Source: Streptomyces griseocarneus
GTDB taxonomy: Bacteria > Actinomycetota > Actinomycetes > Streptomycetales > Streptomycetaceae
Length of the DNA stretch: 64,000 nucleotides
Reading direction: 5' to 3'
Assembly (NCBI RefSeq): GCF_014655595.1
Contig: NZ_BNBL01000010.1
Coordinates: forward strand, 1 to 64,000
Each line of letters starts with the position of its first letter. Position 1 is the first letter of the stretch. The notes beneath the pieces are model-generated. The model ran no database searches. It had not been told where the DNA came from and saw nothing but the letters and a program-made list of their open reading frames with translations. Positions 8,012-16,117 of this stretch are shown here, piece after piece. The position numbers were made by a program, and so were the translations under genes.

Positions 8012-8629
8012 ATGGGTGCGTTGAGGCGCATACGTCTTTCACGGCGTCATTCCCGGGGTCTTTCCCGGCGTCTTTCCGGACGTCTTTCCCGGGCGCGGTA
8101 CGCGGCGGGTGCCGCCGCGCTCACCGGCGCGGCCGTCATGGCCGTCGCGGGCTGCGAGCCCGTCGGCGGGCTCGACGCCGTGACCGTCGCCGTCACCACG
8201 CAGAAGCTGGCCGCCGGCGCGCTCGACCACGAGGGCGTGAAGACGGCCTGGCTGAACTGCCACGGCAAGGCCGAGAACGGCGGCCCGGACGGCGGCGGTG
8301 CCACCCAGCCCGTGACCGTCGTCGGCGTCGACTGCGAGGGCCGCACGGACACCGGCAAGAAGATCATCGTCTTCGGCAGGGTCACCGGCATCACCGGCCA
8401 GTCCTGCGTACGCGGCCTGCTCACCGCCAAGGTCGACGGGCGCACGGTGTTCTCGCTGAGCGTCCTCGGCGACTGCGGTCACACGGGCGGGGACAAGCCG
8501 CCCGGTCAGCCGAAGCCGCCGGACGGGCCCAGGCCGCCGGACGGGCCGAAGCCCCCGTCGGGCCCGCACGTCCCGGCGCCCGGCCCCTCGGCGAGCTGCA
8601 CCGACAAGGCGCCGGTGCAGGGCAAGTGA
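8012..8629 (+). CDS. Putative lipoprotein with repetitive n-region and Pro-rich tail
   Basis: A 205-aa protein. An unusually long Arg/Ser-rich n-region of about 30 residues, built from 12-bp tandem repeats, precedes a hydrophobic stretch and a VAGC lipobox at about residue 48. The folded part has conserved-looking Cys residues (NCHG, DCEG, SCVRG, GDCGH). A Pro/Lys-rich linker (GPKPP-type repeats) and a short Cys-containing end follow. It is probably exported to the cell surface. No family was recognised. Confidence 0.72.
   Translation: MGALRRIRLSRRHSRGLSRRLSGRLSRARYAAGAAALTGAAVMAVAGCEPVGGLDAVTVAVTTQKLAAGALDHEGVKTAWLNCHGKAENGGPDGGGATQPVTVVGVDCEGRTDTGKKIIVFGRVTGITGQSCVRGLLTAKVDGRTVFSLSVLGDCGHTGGDKPPGQPKPPDGPRPPDGPKPPSGPHVPAPGPSASCTDKAPVQGK
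8042..8090 (+). repeat. Four-copy 12-bp tandem repeat
   Basis: About four degenerate 12-bp units of the form CGGCGTCTTTCC, in frame, encode repeating S-R-x-L/H tetrapeptides in the signal peptide n-region of the lipoprotein gene. Confidence 0.7.
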
Positions 8630-8709
8630 CGGGCCGGGTCATCACGCCCGTACGGACGGACCGGTAACATCCGGACCGTACGAGCCGATGACCCGGGAGG
8701 AGCCCACCG

Positions 8710-9066
8710 GTGGCGGGAGAACCGCAGGCCGACTGCCTGTTCTGCAAGATCGTCTCGGGTGATGTGCCCGCGACGGTCGTCAAGGAGACCGAGACGACCC
8801 TCGCGTTCCGCGACATCAATCCCCAGGCGCCCGTGCACTGCCTGGTGATCCCCAAGGTGCACTACCCCGACGCCGGCTCCCTCGCCGCCGCCGCGCCCGA
8901 GATCGCCGCCGACGTGCTGCGAGAGGCCGGCGAGGTCGCCCTCCAGGAGAACGGCGACAAGGGCTTCCGCATCGTCTTCAACACCGGCGCCGGCGCCGGG
9001 CAGACCGTCTTCCACGCGCACGCCCACGTCCTCGGCGGCCGTGGCTTCAACTGGCCCCCGGGATAA
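8710..9066 (+). CDS. HIT-family nucleotide-binding hydrolase
   Basis: A 118-aa histidine triad protein. The N-terminal CLFCKIVSGDVPA and the catalytic HAHAHVLGG near the C-terminus define the HINT branch, which hydrolyses purine nucleoside phosphoramidates and related adenylates. The length is normal for the family. The start is GTG at 8710 with GGGAGGAG upstream. It is followed after 4 nt by the RNase Z gene, the pairing expected in Streptomyces. Confidence 0.95.
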   Translation: MAGEPQADCLFCKIVSGDVPATVVKETETTLAFRDINPQAPVHCLVIPKVHYPDAGSLAAAAPEIAADVLREAGEVALQENGDKGFRIVFNTGAGAGQTVFHAHAHVLGGRGFNWPPG

Positions 9067-9070
9067 CCCC

Positions 9071-9979
9071 TTGTCCGTCCGCGAACTCGTCGTCCTCGGC
9101 ACCGCCAGCCAGGTGCCCACCCGGCACCGCAACCACAACGGCTACGTCCTGCTCTGGGACGGCGACGGCCTGATGTTCGACCCCGGCGAGGGCACCCAGC
9201 GGCAGATGCTGCGCGCCGGGGTGGCCGCCCACGACATCAACCGGATCTGCGTCACGCACTTCCACGGCGACCACTCCCTCGGCCTCGCCGGGGTGATCCA
9301 GCGCATCAACCTCGACCGGGTGCCGCACCCCGTCACCGCGCACTACCCCGCCAGCGGCGAACGCTTCTTCAAGCGGCTGCGGTACGCCACGGCCTACCGC
9401 GAGACGGTCAAGCTGGTCCAGGAGCCGGTGGCGGGCACGGGCGCGGTGCTGGCCGACACGCCGTCGTACGTCCTCGAGGCGCGCCGGCTCTCGCACCCCG
9501 TGGAGTCCTACGGCTACCGCCTCGTCGAGCCCGACGGGCGCCGGATGCTGCCGGAGCTGCTGGCGGAGCGCGGCATCAGCGGTCCGGACGTCGGCCGGCT
9601 GATGCGCGAGGGCGCGGTCGGCGGGGTCAGCCTGGACGAGGTGAGCGAGGTGCGGCGCGGGCAGCGCTTCGCGTTCGTGATGGACACCCGGCTGTGCGAC
9701 GGCGTCCACCAGCTGGCCGAGGGCTGCGACATGCTCGTCATCGAGTCGACCTTCACGGACGAGGACGAGGCCCTGGCCACCGAGCACGGCCACCTGACGG
9801 CGGGCCAGGCCGGCCGGGTCGCGGCCGCGGCGGGTGTACGGCATCTGGTGCTCACCCACTTCTCGCAGCGCTACGACGACCCGTCGGTCTTCGAACACCA
9901 GGCGCGGGCGGCGGGCTTCGACGGCGAGCTGACCGTCGCCCGGGACCTGATGCGCGTACCGGTGCCGAAGCGGCGCTGA
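9071..9979 (+). CDS. rnz: Ribonuclease Z-like metallo-beta-lactamase protein
   Basis: A 302-aa MBL-fold hydrolase. The zinc motif HFHGDHSLGL is at about residues 58-67, a later metal-ligand Asp lies in FVMDTRL (about 205), and a third His is in VLTHFSQRY (about 264). This is the ElaC/RNase Z arrangement for tRNA 3' end processing. The TTG start at 9071 is chosen because it directly follows the HIT gene and gives the family N-terminus (VRELVVLGTASQVPT). It is probably translationally coupled to the HIT gene. Confidence 0.9.
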   Translation: MSVRELVVLGTASQVPTRHRNHNGYVLLWDGDGLMFDPGEGTQRQMLRAGVAAHDINRICVTHFHGDHSLGLAGVIQRINLDRVPHPVTAHYPASGERFFKRLRYATAYRETVKLVQEPVAGTGAVLADTPSYVLEARRLSHPVESYGYRLVEPDGRRMLPELLAERGISGPDVGRLMREGAVGGVSLDEVSEVRRGQRFAFVMDTRLCDGVHQLAEGCDMLVIESTFTDEDEALATEHGHLTAGQAGRVAAAAGVRHLVLTHFSQRYDDPSVFEHQARAAGFDGELTVARDLMRVPVPKRR

Positions 9980-10089
9980 GCGGTCCGCGTGACTCCGGCG
10001 TACTGGATGGCCGGACGGACGGCCGGGCGGCCGGGCGCGTGGCGGAAAGCGGGGTTGCGGCTTCGCGCGCGCCTGCCACCATGTGCACC

Positions 10090-11028
10090 ATGAGCGAGCA
10101 GGGGGGACCGGATCCGGCCCGTGCGCGTGACGCGGCCGATCTGGTGGGGCTGATGCGAGAGCTGCGGGACCGTTCCGGGCTCACCTACCGCCAACTTCAG
10201 GAGCGGGCCGCCGAACAAGGGAGGGTGCTGCCGCGCAGCACCATCTCCGCCGCCCTCGCCAGGACCGCCGTGCCGCGCGCCGAGGTCCTCGAGGCCCTGG
10301 TGACGGCATGCGGCGACGAGCCGCGGCTCGGGGCGTGGCTGGAGGCCAGGGAGCGGATCGCCGGGCAGGAGCGGGGCGTTCCGGGTGGTGATGGTGATGG
10401 TGATGGTGATGGTGATGACGGCGGTGATGGCGGTGACCGCGGTCACGGCGGGACGGCCGTGGATACCGCCCCGGCGGTGGGACGGACCGGGCGCAGACGG
10501 AGATGGCGCGGCCTGCCGGGGGCGGCGTTACGGCCGCGGCTGATGTGGCTGCCGATGGCGGCGGCCGTGCTGGCCCTCGGCTACGGGGCGTTCGGCGTGG
10601 TGCTGCCGCGGACGAACGGCGACGAGCGGTCGTCCGCCAGGACGAGCGCGGCCGAAACGCTGCGGGACCACGGCGGCCCGTTCAGTCTCTTCGAGGCGCG
10701 GAGCACCAAGGGCGCGACGATCGCGAGCGTGGGGTACCGCTACTGGGACACCGGAGACGGGTGGTACGGCATCGAGTATGTGATGCCGCAGTCCCGGGAC
10801 GACCGCGACGCGTACGACGACGGCTGGGGCGGTCGGCTGATCATGCACTACGAGGACAGCCGCGGCAGTCACACGGCCGCCCTGGTCGACAACCCCGACG
10901 GCGCACAGGACGTCGGCAGGAACGGCGTTCGTTACGGCCTGAAGAACGTGTGGTTCGAGGTCTGCGACTCCAACGGGCGGGAGCTGCACAGCTGCCAGCG
11001 GCTGCGCAAGGCCCGGACCCGGACCTGA
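10090..11028 (+). CDS. XRE-type HTH membrane protein
   Basis: A 312-aa protein. An N-terminal HTH resembles Streptomyces proteins beginning LVGLMRELRDRSGLTYRQL, with STISAALART as the recognition part (residues about 15-70). A Gly/Asp repeat linker and a basic stretch follow, then one transmembrane helix at about 150-170, and an extracellular C-terminal domain of about 120 residues with two Cys (FEVCDSN and LHSCQRL). The layout suggests a membrane-tethered regulator or scaffold. The ligand is unknown. Confidence 0.82.
   Translation: MSEQGGPDPARARDAADLVGLMRELRDRSGLTYRQLQERAAEQGRVLPRSTISAALARTAVPRAEVLEALVTACGDEPRLGAWLEARERIAGQERGVPGGDGDGDGDGDDGGDGGDRGHGGTAVDTAPAVGRTGRRRRWRGLPGAALRPRLMWLPMAAAVLALGYGAFGVVLPRTNGDERSSARTSAAETLRDHGGPFSLFEARSTKGATIASVGYRYWDTGDGWYGIEYVMPQSRDDRDAYDDGWGGRLIMHYEDSRGSHTAALVDNPDGAQDVGRNGVRYGLKNVWFEVCDSNGRELHSCQRLRKARTRT
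10387..10416 (+). repeat. (GGTGAT)x5 hexanucleotide repeat
   Basis: Five perfect GGTGAT units encode a Gly-Asp linker inside the HTH membrane protein. The unit length is a multiple of three, so copy-number change would alter linker length without a frameshift. Confidence 0.85.
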
Positions 11029-11036
11029 GGTCCGGG
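11018..11036 (+). terminator. Hairpin at stop codon of HTH membrane gene
   Basis: An 8-bp perfect stem (CCCGGACC / GGTCCGGG) has the TGA stop codon as its 3-nt loop. It lies between two convergent genes and may serve both, although no U-tract follows. Confidence 0.45.
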
Positions 11037-11085
11037 CCGCGGGTCGCGGGCCGCTGGTCGCTGGACCGCGCCGAGCCGGGAGGGC

Positions 11086-11886
11086 TTACGGCAGGTAGTA
11101 CATCGGGTTGGGGAGCTTGTACGTGCGGTCGGCGTAGCCGCCCTTGAGGTCGCTGTGCTGGTCGCCGAAGTTGGCGACGATGTCGAAGCCCTTGGACTCG
11201 ATGTACTTGCGGGTGCCCGACTTGTACTCGACGGTGGTGCACTTCGCGCCGCACGGGAGGTAGGCGGGCGGGTTCTGCTTGTTCTTCAGGAAGAAGTGCC
11301 CGGTGTCGGCCACGGGCTTGTAGCCGACGTTCTTGAGGTTGCGGGCGCTCCACTCGCGCTGGTGCTCGCCGCGGCCGGTGACGTAGAAGACCTCGATGCC
11401 CTGGGACTTGGCCCAGTTGACGAGCTTCGGCATGCCGAAGACGGCCGCCATGTCGGTGGACTTCAGGTACGCGTCCTGCGACTCGGGCGTGAAGTGGAAG
11501 CCCACCTGGAGCTCGTAGTTGTACGTCAGCAGCGTGGTGTCGTCCAGGTCCAGCACGATGGCGGGCTTCTTCGCGCCCTTCTTGGCGTGGGCGCGGTTCT
11601 TGACGACCTTCTCGAGCTGGGCCTTGGCCTTCTTCTCGATGTCGGCGACCTGCTTGGCGTAGTTGCTGTCCGGCGAGGCGTAGTGCTGGCCGGAGGCGTC
11701 GACCGTGTCGCCGTAGAAGGCCTTGATCTTGTCCTGGACCTGGGTGAGGTTCGGGATCCCCTTGTCCGTGCGGGGCACCGAGTGGTCGGCCGAGGCCGCG
11801 CCGGCGGTGTAGAGGCCGGCGCCGACGGCCAGCGCGGCGGTGGCCGCGGCGATGCGCACGCGGGTGGACTTGAGGGAGAGCGACAC
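11086..11886 (-). CDS. Secreted HAD-superfamily acid phosphatase (class III/B-like)
   Basis: A 266-aa secreted protein. A signal peptide with a hydrophobic core ends in the AGAASA region near residue 33. The catalytic HAD motif DLDDTTLLT is at about residues 111-119, with VTGRG at about 168 and FGDQHSDL near residue 240. This resembles the acid phosphatase HAD subfamily IIIB, usually an extracellular non-specific phosphatase that scavenges phosphate. The GTG start has CAGGAG upstream. It is convergent with the HTH membrane gene. Confidence 0.9.
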   Translation of the reverse strand: MSLSLKSTRVRIAAATAALAVGAGLYTAGAASADHSVPRTDKGIPNLTQVQDKIKAFYGDTVDASGQHYASPDSNYAKQVADIEKKAKAQLEKVVKNRAHAKKGAKKPAIVLDLDDTTLLTYNYELQVGFHFTPESQDAYLKSTDMAAVFGMPKLVNWAKSQGIEVFYVTGRGEHQREWSARNLKNVGYKPVADTGHFFLKNKQNPPAYLPCGAKCTTVEYKSGTRKYIESKGFDIVANFGDQHSDLKGGYADRTYKLPNPMYYLP

Positions 11887-12038
11887 TTTAGTGACTCCTG
11901 GGTAACAAGGAAGGTGCAGCGCGAAGCTAAGGCGCTCGACACGTGCCGGTCAAGGGTCCTCTACGCGCGGAGAAAGATCCTTGGGCGTACCGTGACCATG
12001 TCGGACAACGCAGCGACGAGAAGGGTGGGGCGCTGACC

Positions 12039-13124
12039 ATGGCGCAGGAAGTTCGCGGAGTCATCGCACCGGGGAAGAACGAACCGGTCCGGGTCGAGAC
12101 GATCGTCGTACCGGACCCGGGTCCCGGCGAGGCCGTGGTGAAGATCCAGGCGTGCGGCGTGTGCCACACCGACCTGCACTACAAGCAGGGCGGCATCAAC
12201 GACGACTTCCCCTTCCTCCTCGGCCACGAGGCCGCGGGCGTGGTCGAGTCCGTCGGCGAGGGCGTCAGCGAGGTCGCCCCCGGCGACTTCGTCATCCTCA
12301 ACTGGCGGGCCGTCTGCGGCCAGTGCCGCGCCTGCCTGCGGGGCCGCCCGCAGTACTGCTTCGCCACGCACAACGCCAAGCAGAAGATGACCCTCACCGA
12401 CGGCACGGAGCTCTCGCCCGCCCTCGGCATCGGCGCCTTCGCCGAGAAGACCCTGGTCGCCGCCGGGCAGTGCACCAAGGTCGACCCGGCCGTGTCCCCG
12501 GCCGTCGCGGGCCTCCTCGGCTGCGGCGTGATGGCCGGCATCGGGGCCGCGATCAACACCGGCGGCGTGGGGCGCGGCGACTCCGTCGCCGTCATCGGCT
12601 GCGGCGGCGTCGGCGACGCGGCCATCGCAGGCTCCCGCCTGGCGGGCGCGGCCCGCATCATCGCCGTCGACGTCGACGACCGCAAGCTCGAGATGGCCCG
12701 CGGCATGGGCGCCACCCACACCGTCAATTCGCGGACCACGGACCCCGTCGAGGCCATCCGCGAGCTCACCGGCGGCTTCGGCGCCGACGTCGTCATCGAG
12801 GCGGTCGGCCGCCCCGAGACGTACGAGCAGGCCTTCTACGCGCGCGACCTGGCCGGCACCGTGGTCCTGGTCGGCGTGCCGACGCCCGACATGAAGATCG
12901 AGCTCCCGCTCCTGGACGTCTTCGGCCGGGGCGGCGCCCTGAAGTCCTCCTGGTACGGCGACTGCCTCCCCTCGCGGGACTTCCCCATGCTGATCGACCT
13001 CCACCAGCAGGGCCGCCTGGACCTCGGCGCGTTCGTCACGGAGACGATCGGACTCGACGACATCGAGAAGGCGTTCGAGCGCATGCACACGGGTGATGTG
13101 CTGCGGTCGGTGGTGGTCTTCTAA
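12039..13124 (+). CDS. mscR: S-(hydroxymethyl)mycothiol dehydrogenase
   Basis: A 361-aa zinc-dependent medium-chain dehydrogenase of the mycothiol-dependent formaldehyde dehydrogenase type. It has the catalytic zinc motifs CGVCHTDLHY (residues about 39-48) and GHEAAG, structural zinc CGQCRACLRGRPQYC (about 93-107), and the NAD-binding GCGGVG motif (about 188). It oxidises the formaldehyde-mycothiol adduct in the cytoplasm and may also reduce S-nitrosomycothiol. The usual MBL-fold partner gene does not follow. Confidence 0.92.
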   Translation: MAQEVRGVIAPGKNEPVRVETIVVPDPGPGEAVVKIQACGVCHTDLHYKQGGINDDFPFLLGHEAAGVVESVGEGVSEVAPGDFVILNWRAVCGQCRACLRGRPQYCFATHNAKQKMTLTDGTELSPALGIGAFAEKTLVAAGQCTKVDPAVSPAVAGLLGCGVMAGIGAAINTGGVGRGDSVAVIGCGGVGDAAIAGSRLAGAARIIAVDVDDRKLEMARGMGATHTVNSRTTDPVEAIRELTGGFGADVVIEAVGRPETYEQAFYARDLAGTVVLVGVPTPDMKIELPLLDVFGRGGALKSSWYGDCLPSRDFPMLIDLHQQGRLDLGAFVTETIGLDDIEKAFERMHTGDVLRSVVVF

Positions 13125-13195
13125 CCCGGCACGTGGGGGCGGGCCGGCGTGGCGGCCCGCCCCGCGTTCCGGCTTTCGGAGGGGGCCGAGAGGCC

Positions 13196-13786
13196 ATGGG
13201 GGAGGGGTGGAGCGGGGTGGAGCGGCGGGCTCGGACTCGGAGGGGTGTCGAGGCGGCAGCGCGGGCGGCGATGGCCACCTGCGTGGCTGGCGCCCTCGCC
13301 GGCTGCATCGCAGGGGAAGCCCGTCCCGCGGAGCGCACGCCCGGCCCCGCGGGAGCCGAAGTCACCGTGATCCGCGGCGACAGGACGTACCCCCTGACCG
13401 CCAAGATCACGAACTGGGAGGTGAAGCCGCACCCCCAGGTTCCCGAGCGAGGGAACGCGGTGCACTACGCCTACCGGCTGACCAGGACCGGCACCCTGCC
13501 GGAAACCATGGTGCAAATCGAGGCGTGCGCGGTGGACTCGGCGGATGTCGTGCTCCTGTGCGACACCATCAGCGTGCACCAGACACCCGAGACTCCCGTG
13601 GAAGACCGCGACTCCTGGATCGGCCCCGGCTCCGATTCCCATCTGTCACGCACGGCCCGCGTCGTCGTCATCCCCGACCAGATGCTCGACGACGGCCACG
13701 CCCATGACCCCAAGGACCACGACGGCTACACCCCGCCCCGCCGCCCGGGACCAGGGGACAAGCTGCGCACTTTCGGTGCGCGGTGA
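13196..13786 (+). CDS. Putative lipoprotein
   Basis: A 196-aa predicted lipoprotein. After an Arg-rich n-region, a hydrophobic segment ends in a GALAGC lipobox with the Cys near residue 38. The mature part contains a beta-rich domain (TVIRGDRTYPLTAKITNWEV, then HYAYRLTRTG) and two more Cys (IEACAV, LLCDT). ATG 13196 has a Gly/Ala-rich site (GGAGGGGG) upstream. It lies just downstream of mscR and may be cotranscribed. No family was recognised. Confidence 0.7.
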   Translation: MGEGWSGVERRARTRRGVEAAARAAMATCVAGALAGCIAGEARPAERTPGPAGAEVTVIRGDRTYPLTAKITNWEVKPHPQVPERGNAVHYAYRLTRTGTLPETMVQIEACAVDSADVVLLCDTISVHQTPETPVEDRDSWIGPGSDSHLSRTARVVVIPDQMLDDGHAHDPKDHDGYTPPRRPGPGDKLRTFGAR

Positions 13787-13829
13787 CATCGGCGAGCTGA
13801 CCTTGGCGGTCAGCCCAGCCGCGCAGCGG

Positions 13830-13848
13830 CCCGGGCGAAGCCCGGCAC
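13830..13848. terminator. GGGC-TTC-GCCC hairpin between convergent genes
   Basis: The complement reads as GCCGGGCTTCGCCCGGG-type sequence. It forms a strong small hairpin and lies in the 120-bp gap between two convergent genes, so it may terminate both. The same 19-bp element recurs at 16066-16084 and 16237-16255 in the opposite orientation. Confidence 0.5.
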
Positions 13849-13906
13849 TCCACCGGGGGCTAGAGCAGCTTGTCGGCGTCGTCGAGTTCGTAGCCCCACC
13901 TGTCGC

Positions 13907-14470
13907 CTATCGCCGAGTGCCGCGGCGTGCGGCAACAGCCTCGGTGTACAACTCCCGCGTCAGGTCCTCGGGACCGATGCCGAGCTCGGCCAGCACGGAG
14001 CGAAGGTCGTCGAGTGCCTCGACGACGTCGGCCTCGTCCACCAGGGTCTCCAGCTCCAGGAACGTGCCGTCGATCTCCGGCACGCGAACAAGCGTCGCCA
14101 GCATTCGCCGGCCGACGGCCTCGACATCGTAATTCCGGCACCGTTTCTCGAATGCGATCACGGGCCGATACCCAAGGCCGAGCAACATCGCGTGTACGGC
14201 GGCGGCGTTCGCCACCTCGGTCTCGTGCTCGGGCTTGGACCCGGAAGCCTCCTCGACCACGGCATCCTTGAAGGTCAGCACCGTCCGGGTGGCGTCGGCG
14301 CCGTGCACAGTGCGTAGGCGGAGCTCCTGGTCGGCCTTCTGCAGGGTCTTGTCCGGCCGGTCGTAGTAGGTGTCCTTGTACACCTCGAAGCGGGCGGTGG
14401 CACGCTCGTCGAGTTGCCGCATGACCGCCTCGGGAGCGTGCACTCGGGCCTTCAATTCCGCCTCGATCAC
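13907..14470 (-). CDS. CYTH-domain protein (class IV adenylate cyclase-like)
   Basis: A 187-aa CYTH-fold protein. It begins with the signature IEAELKARV (ExExK type), followed by basic and acidic tunnel residues (YYDRPD, ELRLRTVHG, VLTFKDAVV) and an acidic end motif FLELETLVDEADV. CYTH enzymes act on triphosphate-containing substrates; CyaB-type members form class IV adenylate cyclases or thiamine-triphosphatase-like enzymes. A GTG start at 14470 follows GAAGAGGC. It lies 16 nt behind the XRE/DUF5919 gene and is probably in its operon. Confidence 0.85.
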   Translation of the reverse strand: MIEAELKARVHAPEAVMRQLDERATARFEVYKDTYYDRPDKTLQKADQELRLRTVHGADATRTVLTFKDAVVEEASGSKPEHETEVANAAAVHAMLLGLGYRPVIAFEKRCRNYDVEAVGRRMLATLVRVPEIDGTFLELETLVDEADVVEALDDLRSVLAELGIGPEDLTRELYTEAVAARRGTRR

Positions 14471-14486
14471 ACTTGCCTCTTCCAAT

Positions 14487-15339
14487 TCAGACCGTGCGGT
14501 CGGCCCCCTGCACAACCGCCTCGAACATCCTTCTGAAGCCCCGGAACAAAGGGCCGTTCGGCGTCTCCATTACCTTGTACGTCGCCGATTCGTGCCCCTC
14601 CCAGCCGGCGTCGAAGGCACCGACGAACATGGTGCTGTCCATACGGATGAGCCGCCAAGTGGGCAACATGCCGTATCGGTACACCTGGATGTCACAGGTG
14701 CCGGCCAGCTCGCGCAATCTCGTCTCTGCCCAGAGGACGCCGCTCGCCAGCGACTCAGTACTCTCGCCGATCTCCGCGGCCCGCTGCACCAGGGACTCCG
14801 AGTCAGGGCCCAGGAGCAGAACGCGCACCCGCAAGCCCGTACCGCCCTGATCGCGAGGGAGACAGGCGCGCAGAAGCGAGTCGTTCAATCCGATCAGCCC
14901 AAGGCCACGCACGGCGAGGACGTCCAGCTCTTCGGCTTCGCAAGCGTGTTGCTGGATCTCCTGAGCGGCCGAGCCCTGAGCGGAGTACACCCGGACGACC
15001 TCGGGAAACGCCGCAAGGTCAAAGGCAACGCCGCCGCTCCGTTTCTCGCGTCCCGGCAGCCGGCCCGAGAAGGTGACGGGCGTCGTCAGGCATGCACAGG
15101 CCGTCTGCAATGCGCTCGTAGACATCGAGCCGCGCCACCTCGCGTCGCCCGTTGATGATCTCGTTCACACGCGCCTGCTGCATACCCACTGCTGTGGCGA
15201 TACGCGCCTGACTCGCACCGGCGTACTGCTGGACGTAGCGGAACACGGCCCCAACGTTCCGTGCGCGCAACGCCTGCCGGACTTCCGCTCGCTCCCAGGC
15301 CCAGCTGGGCATTTCAACCGGCACCAGTGCTGGCGGCAT
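14487..15339 (-). pseudogene. XRE/DUF5919-type regulator split by a frameshift
   Basis: Two overlapping frames look like halves of one protein. The upstream frame (15339 down to 15019) encodes an XRE HTH (VFRYVQQYAGASQARIATAV, about residues 32-51) and ends soon after ARHLLGPAAG. The downstream frame (to 14487) encodes the rest of the family, beginning VAFDLAAFPEVVRVY and continuing through GLGLIGLNDSLL and PTWRLIRMDSTMFVGAF. The switch between frames falls near 15020-15060. The C-terminal frame has no obvious ribosome-binding site of its own. This could be a true disruption, programmed frameshifting, or a sequencing error. CYTH follows at once. Confidence 0.65.
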
Positions 15340-15494
15340 CAAGCCTCCTGTCCACGCAGGAAGTTATCGCACGGTGAGATTACCGGTCGGATATGGGCTG
15401 GGCAGGCAGTCTCGGCGAATCCTGGCAGCGACCTGCCGGACTCTTCCCGAAGACGCCGGAGTTCGAAGTGAGAACAGACCCGAAGGGAAGCATC

Positions 15495-15821
15495 GTGCAC
15501 GACAACCCCAGCCCGCCGGAGGCGATGACGTACCGCGAAGGTACGTACGTGATCGACACGCGCAGCGGGCGGATGGCACAGGTGATGGGAACCGTGGGCC
15601 CGCGGGTACAGCTGCGGCGACCCGGTGGTGGGCGGGAGTGGGAGGTGACGCCCGTGGCGTTGCGGCTGGCGACGCGGGAGGAGCGGGCGGTGGTGTCCGG
15701 GTGCGCGGAATGCGTCGCACTGCGGGCCGCGCAGCGGCAAGCCGTGGACGAGGGCGGGACCCAGCAGGCGGTGGAGGCCACGACGGCGGTGCGTCGGCAT
15801 GTGCGCGAGGTGCACGCGTGA
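15495..15821 (+). CDS. Small protein with beta-rich N-terminus and Cys-containing tail domain
   Basis: A 108-aa protein. The N-terminal part (GTYVIDTRSGRMAQVMG, then VQLRRPGGGREWEV) is a short beta-rich domain often seen near ATPase/XRE loci in Streptomyces. The tail carries CAECVALRAAQRQAVD and TAVRRHVREVHA, very similar to the tail of the ATPase at 5869-6435. The GTG at 15495 with a GAAGGGAAG site is preferred; an in-frame ATG at 15525 is possible. Its stop overlaps the next ATG (TGATG). It is divergent from the XRE/CYTH genes. Confidence 0.72.
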   Translation: MHDNPSPPEAMTYREGTYVIDTRSGRMAQVMGTVGPRVQLRRPGGGREWEVTPVALRLATREERAVVSGCAECVALRAAQRQAVDEGGTQQAVEATTAVRRHVREVHA

Positions 15822-16117
15822 TGAGTGTGAGGACCGGGATCAACTGCCCGCATCAGGCGGGGTGGACGCAGTCCGAGGACGGCGTGTGGCGCTGCGCGAG
15901 GTGCGGTACGCGGCGGTTCACGGACTACGGGGCCTTGCGGCCACCGGGGTTGCCGGAGGCGAAGGCGCCGAGGCCTGGCGCACGGCGAGCGGCGGATCGC
16001 AGGGCGGCGAATTTCATCACGTTCCGCCTGCCGCGTGGCCTCCGGTGGGGCCGCACGGAGGCGGAGTGCCGGGCTTCGCCCGGGGCTGCTCCGCTGCGCT
16101 TCGCAGCGGCTAAGTGA
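15821..16117 (+). CDS. Small zinc-ribbon-like protein (DUF6255-like)
   Basis: A 98-aa protein paralogous to that at 6432-6719. CPHQAGWTQSEDG is followed by CARCGTRRFTDYGALRPPGLP, giving the same CxxC ribbon, and then a basic tail. The start ATG overlaps the upstream stop, so it is coupled to the tail-domain protein. The last residues run into the GC-rich hairpin repeat at 16066, so the C-terminus may have been shaped by that repeat. Confidence 0.72.
   Translation: MSVRTGINCPHQAGWTQSEDGVWRCARCGTRRFTDYGALRPPGLPEAKAPRPGARRAADRRAANFITFRLPRGLRWGRTEAECRASPGAAPLRFAAAK

Noticed and set aside
6445..8667. A plus-strand frame of 740 codons opposite the DUF1266 gene
   Set aside because: The opposite strand has the DUF1266/SseB-like protein with a proper start and domains. 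The plus frame is low-complexity.
11943..12038. N-terminal extension of mscR
   Set aside because: The open frame upstream lacks family similarity; the ATG at 12039 gives the standard mycothiol dehydrogenase N-terminus.
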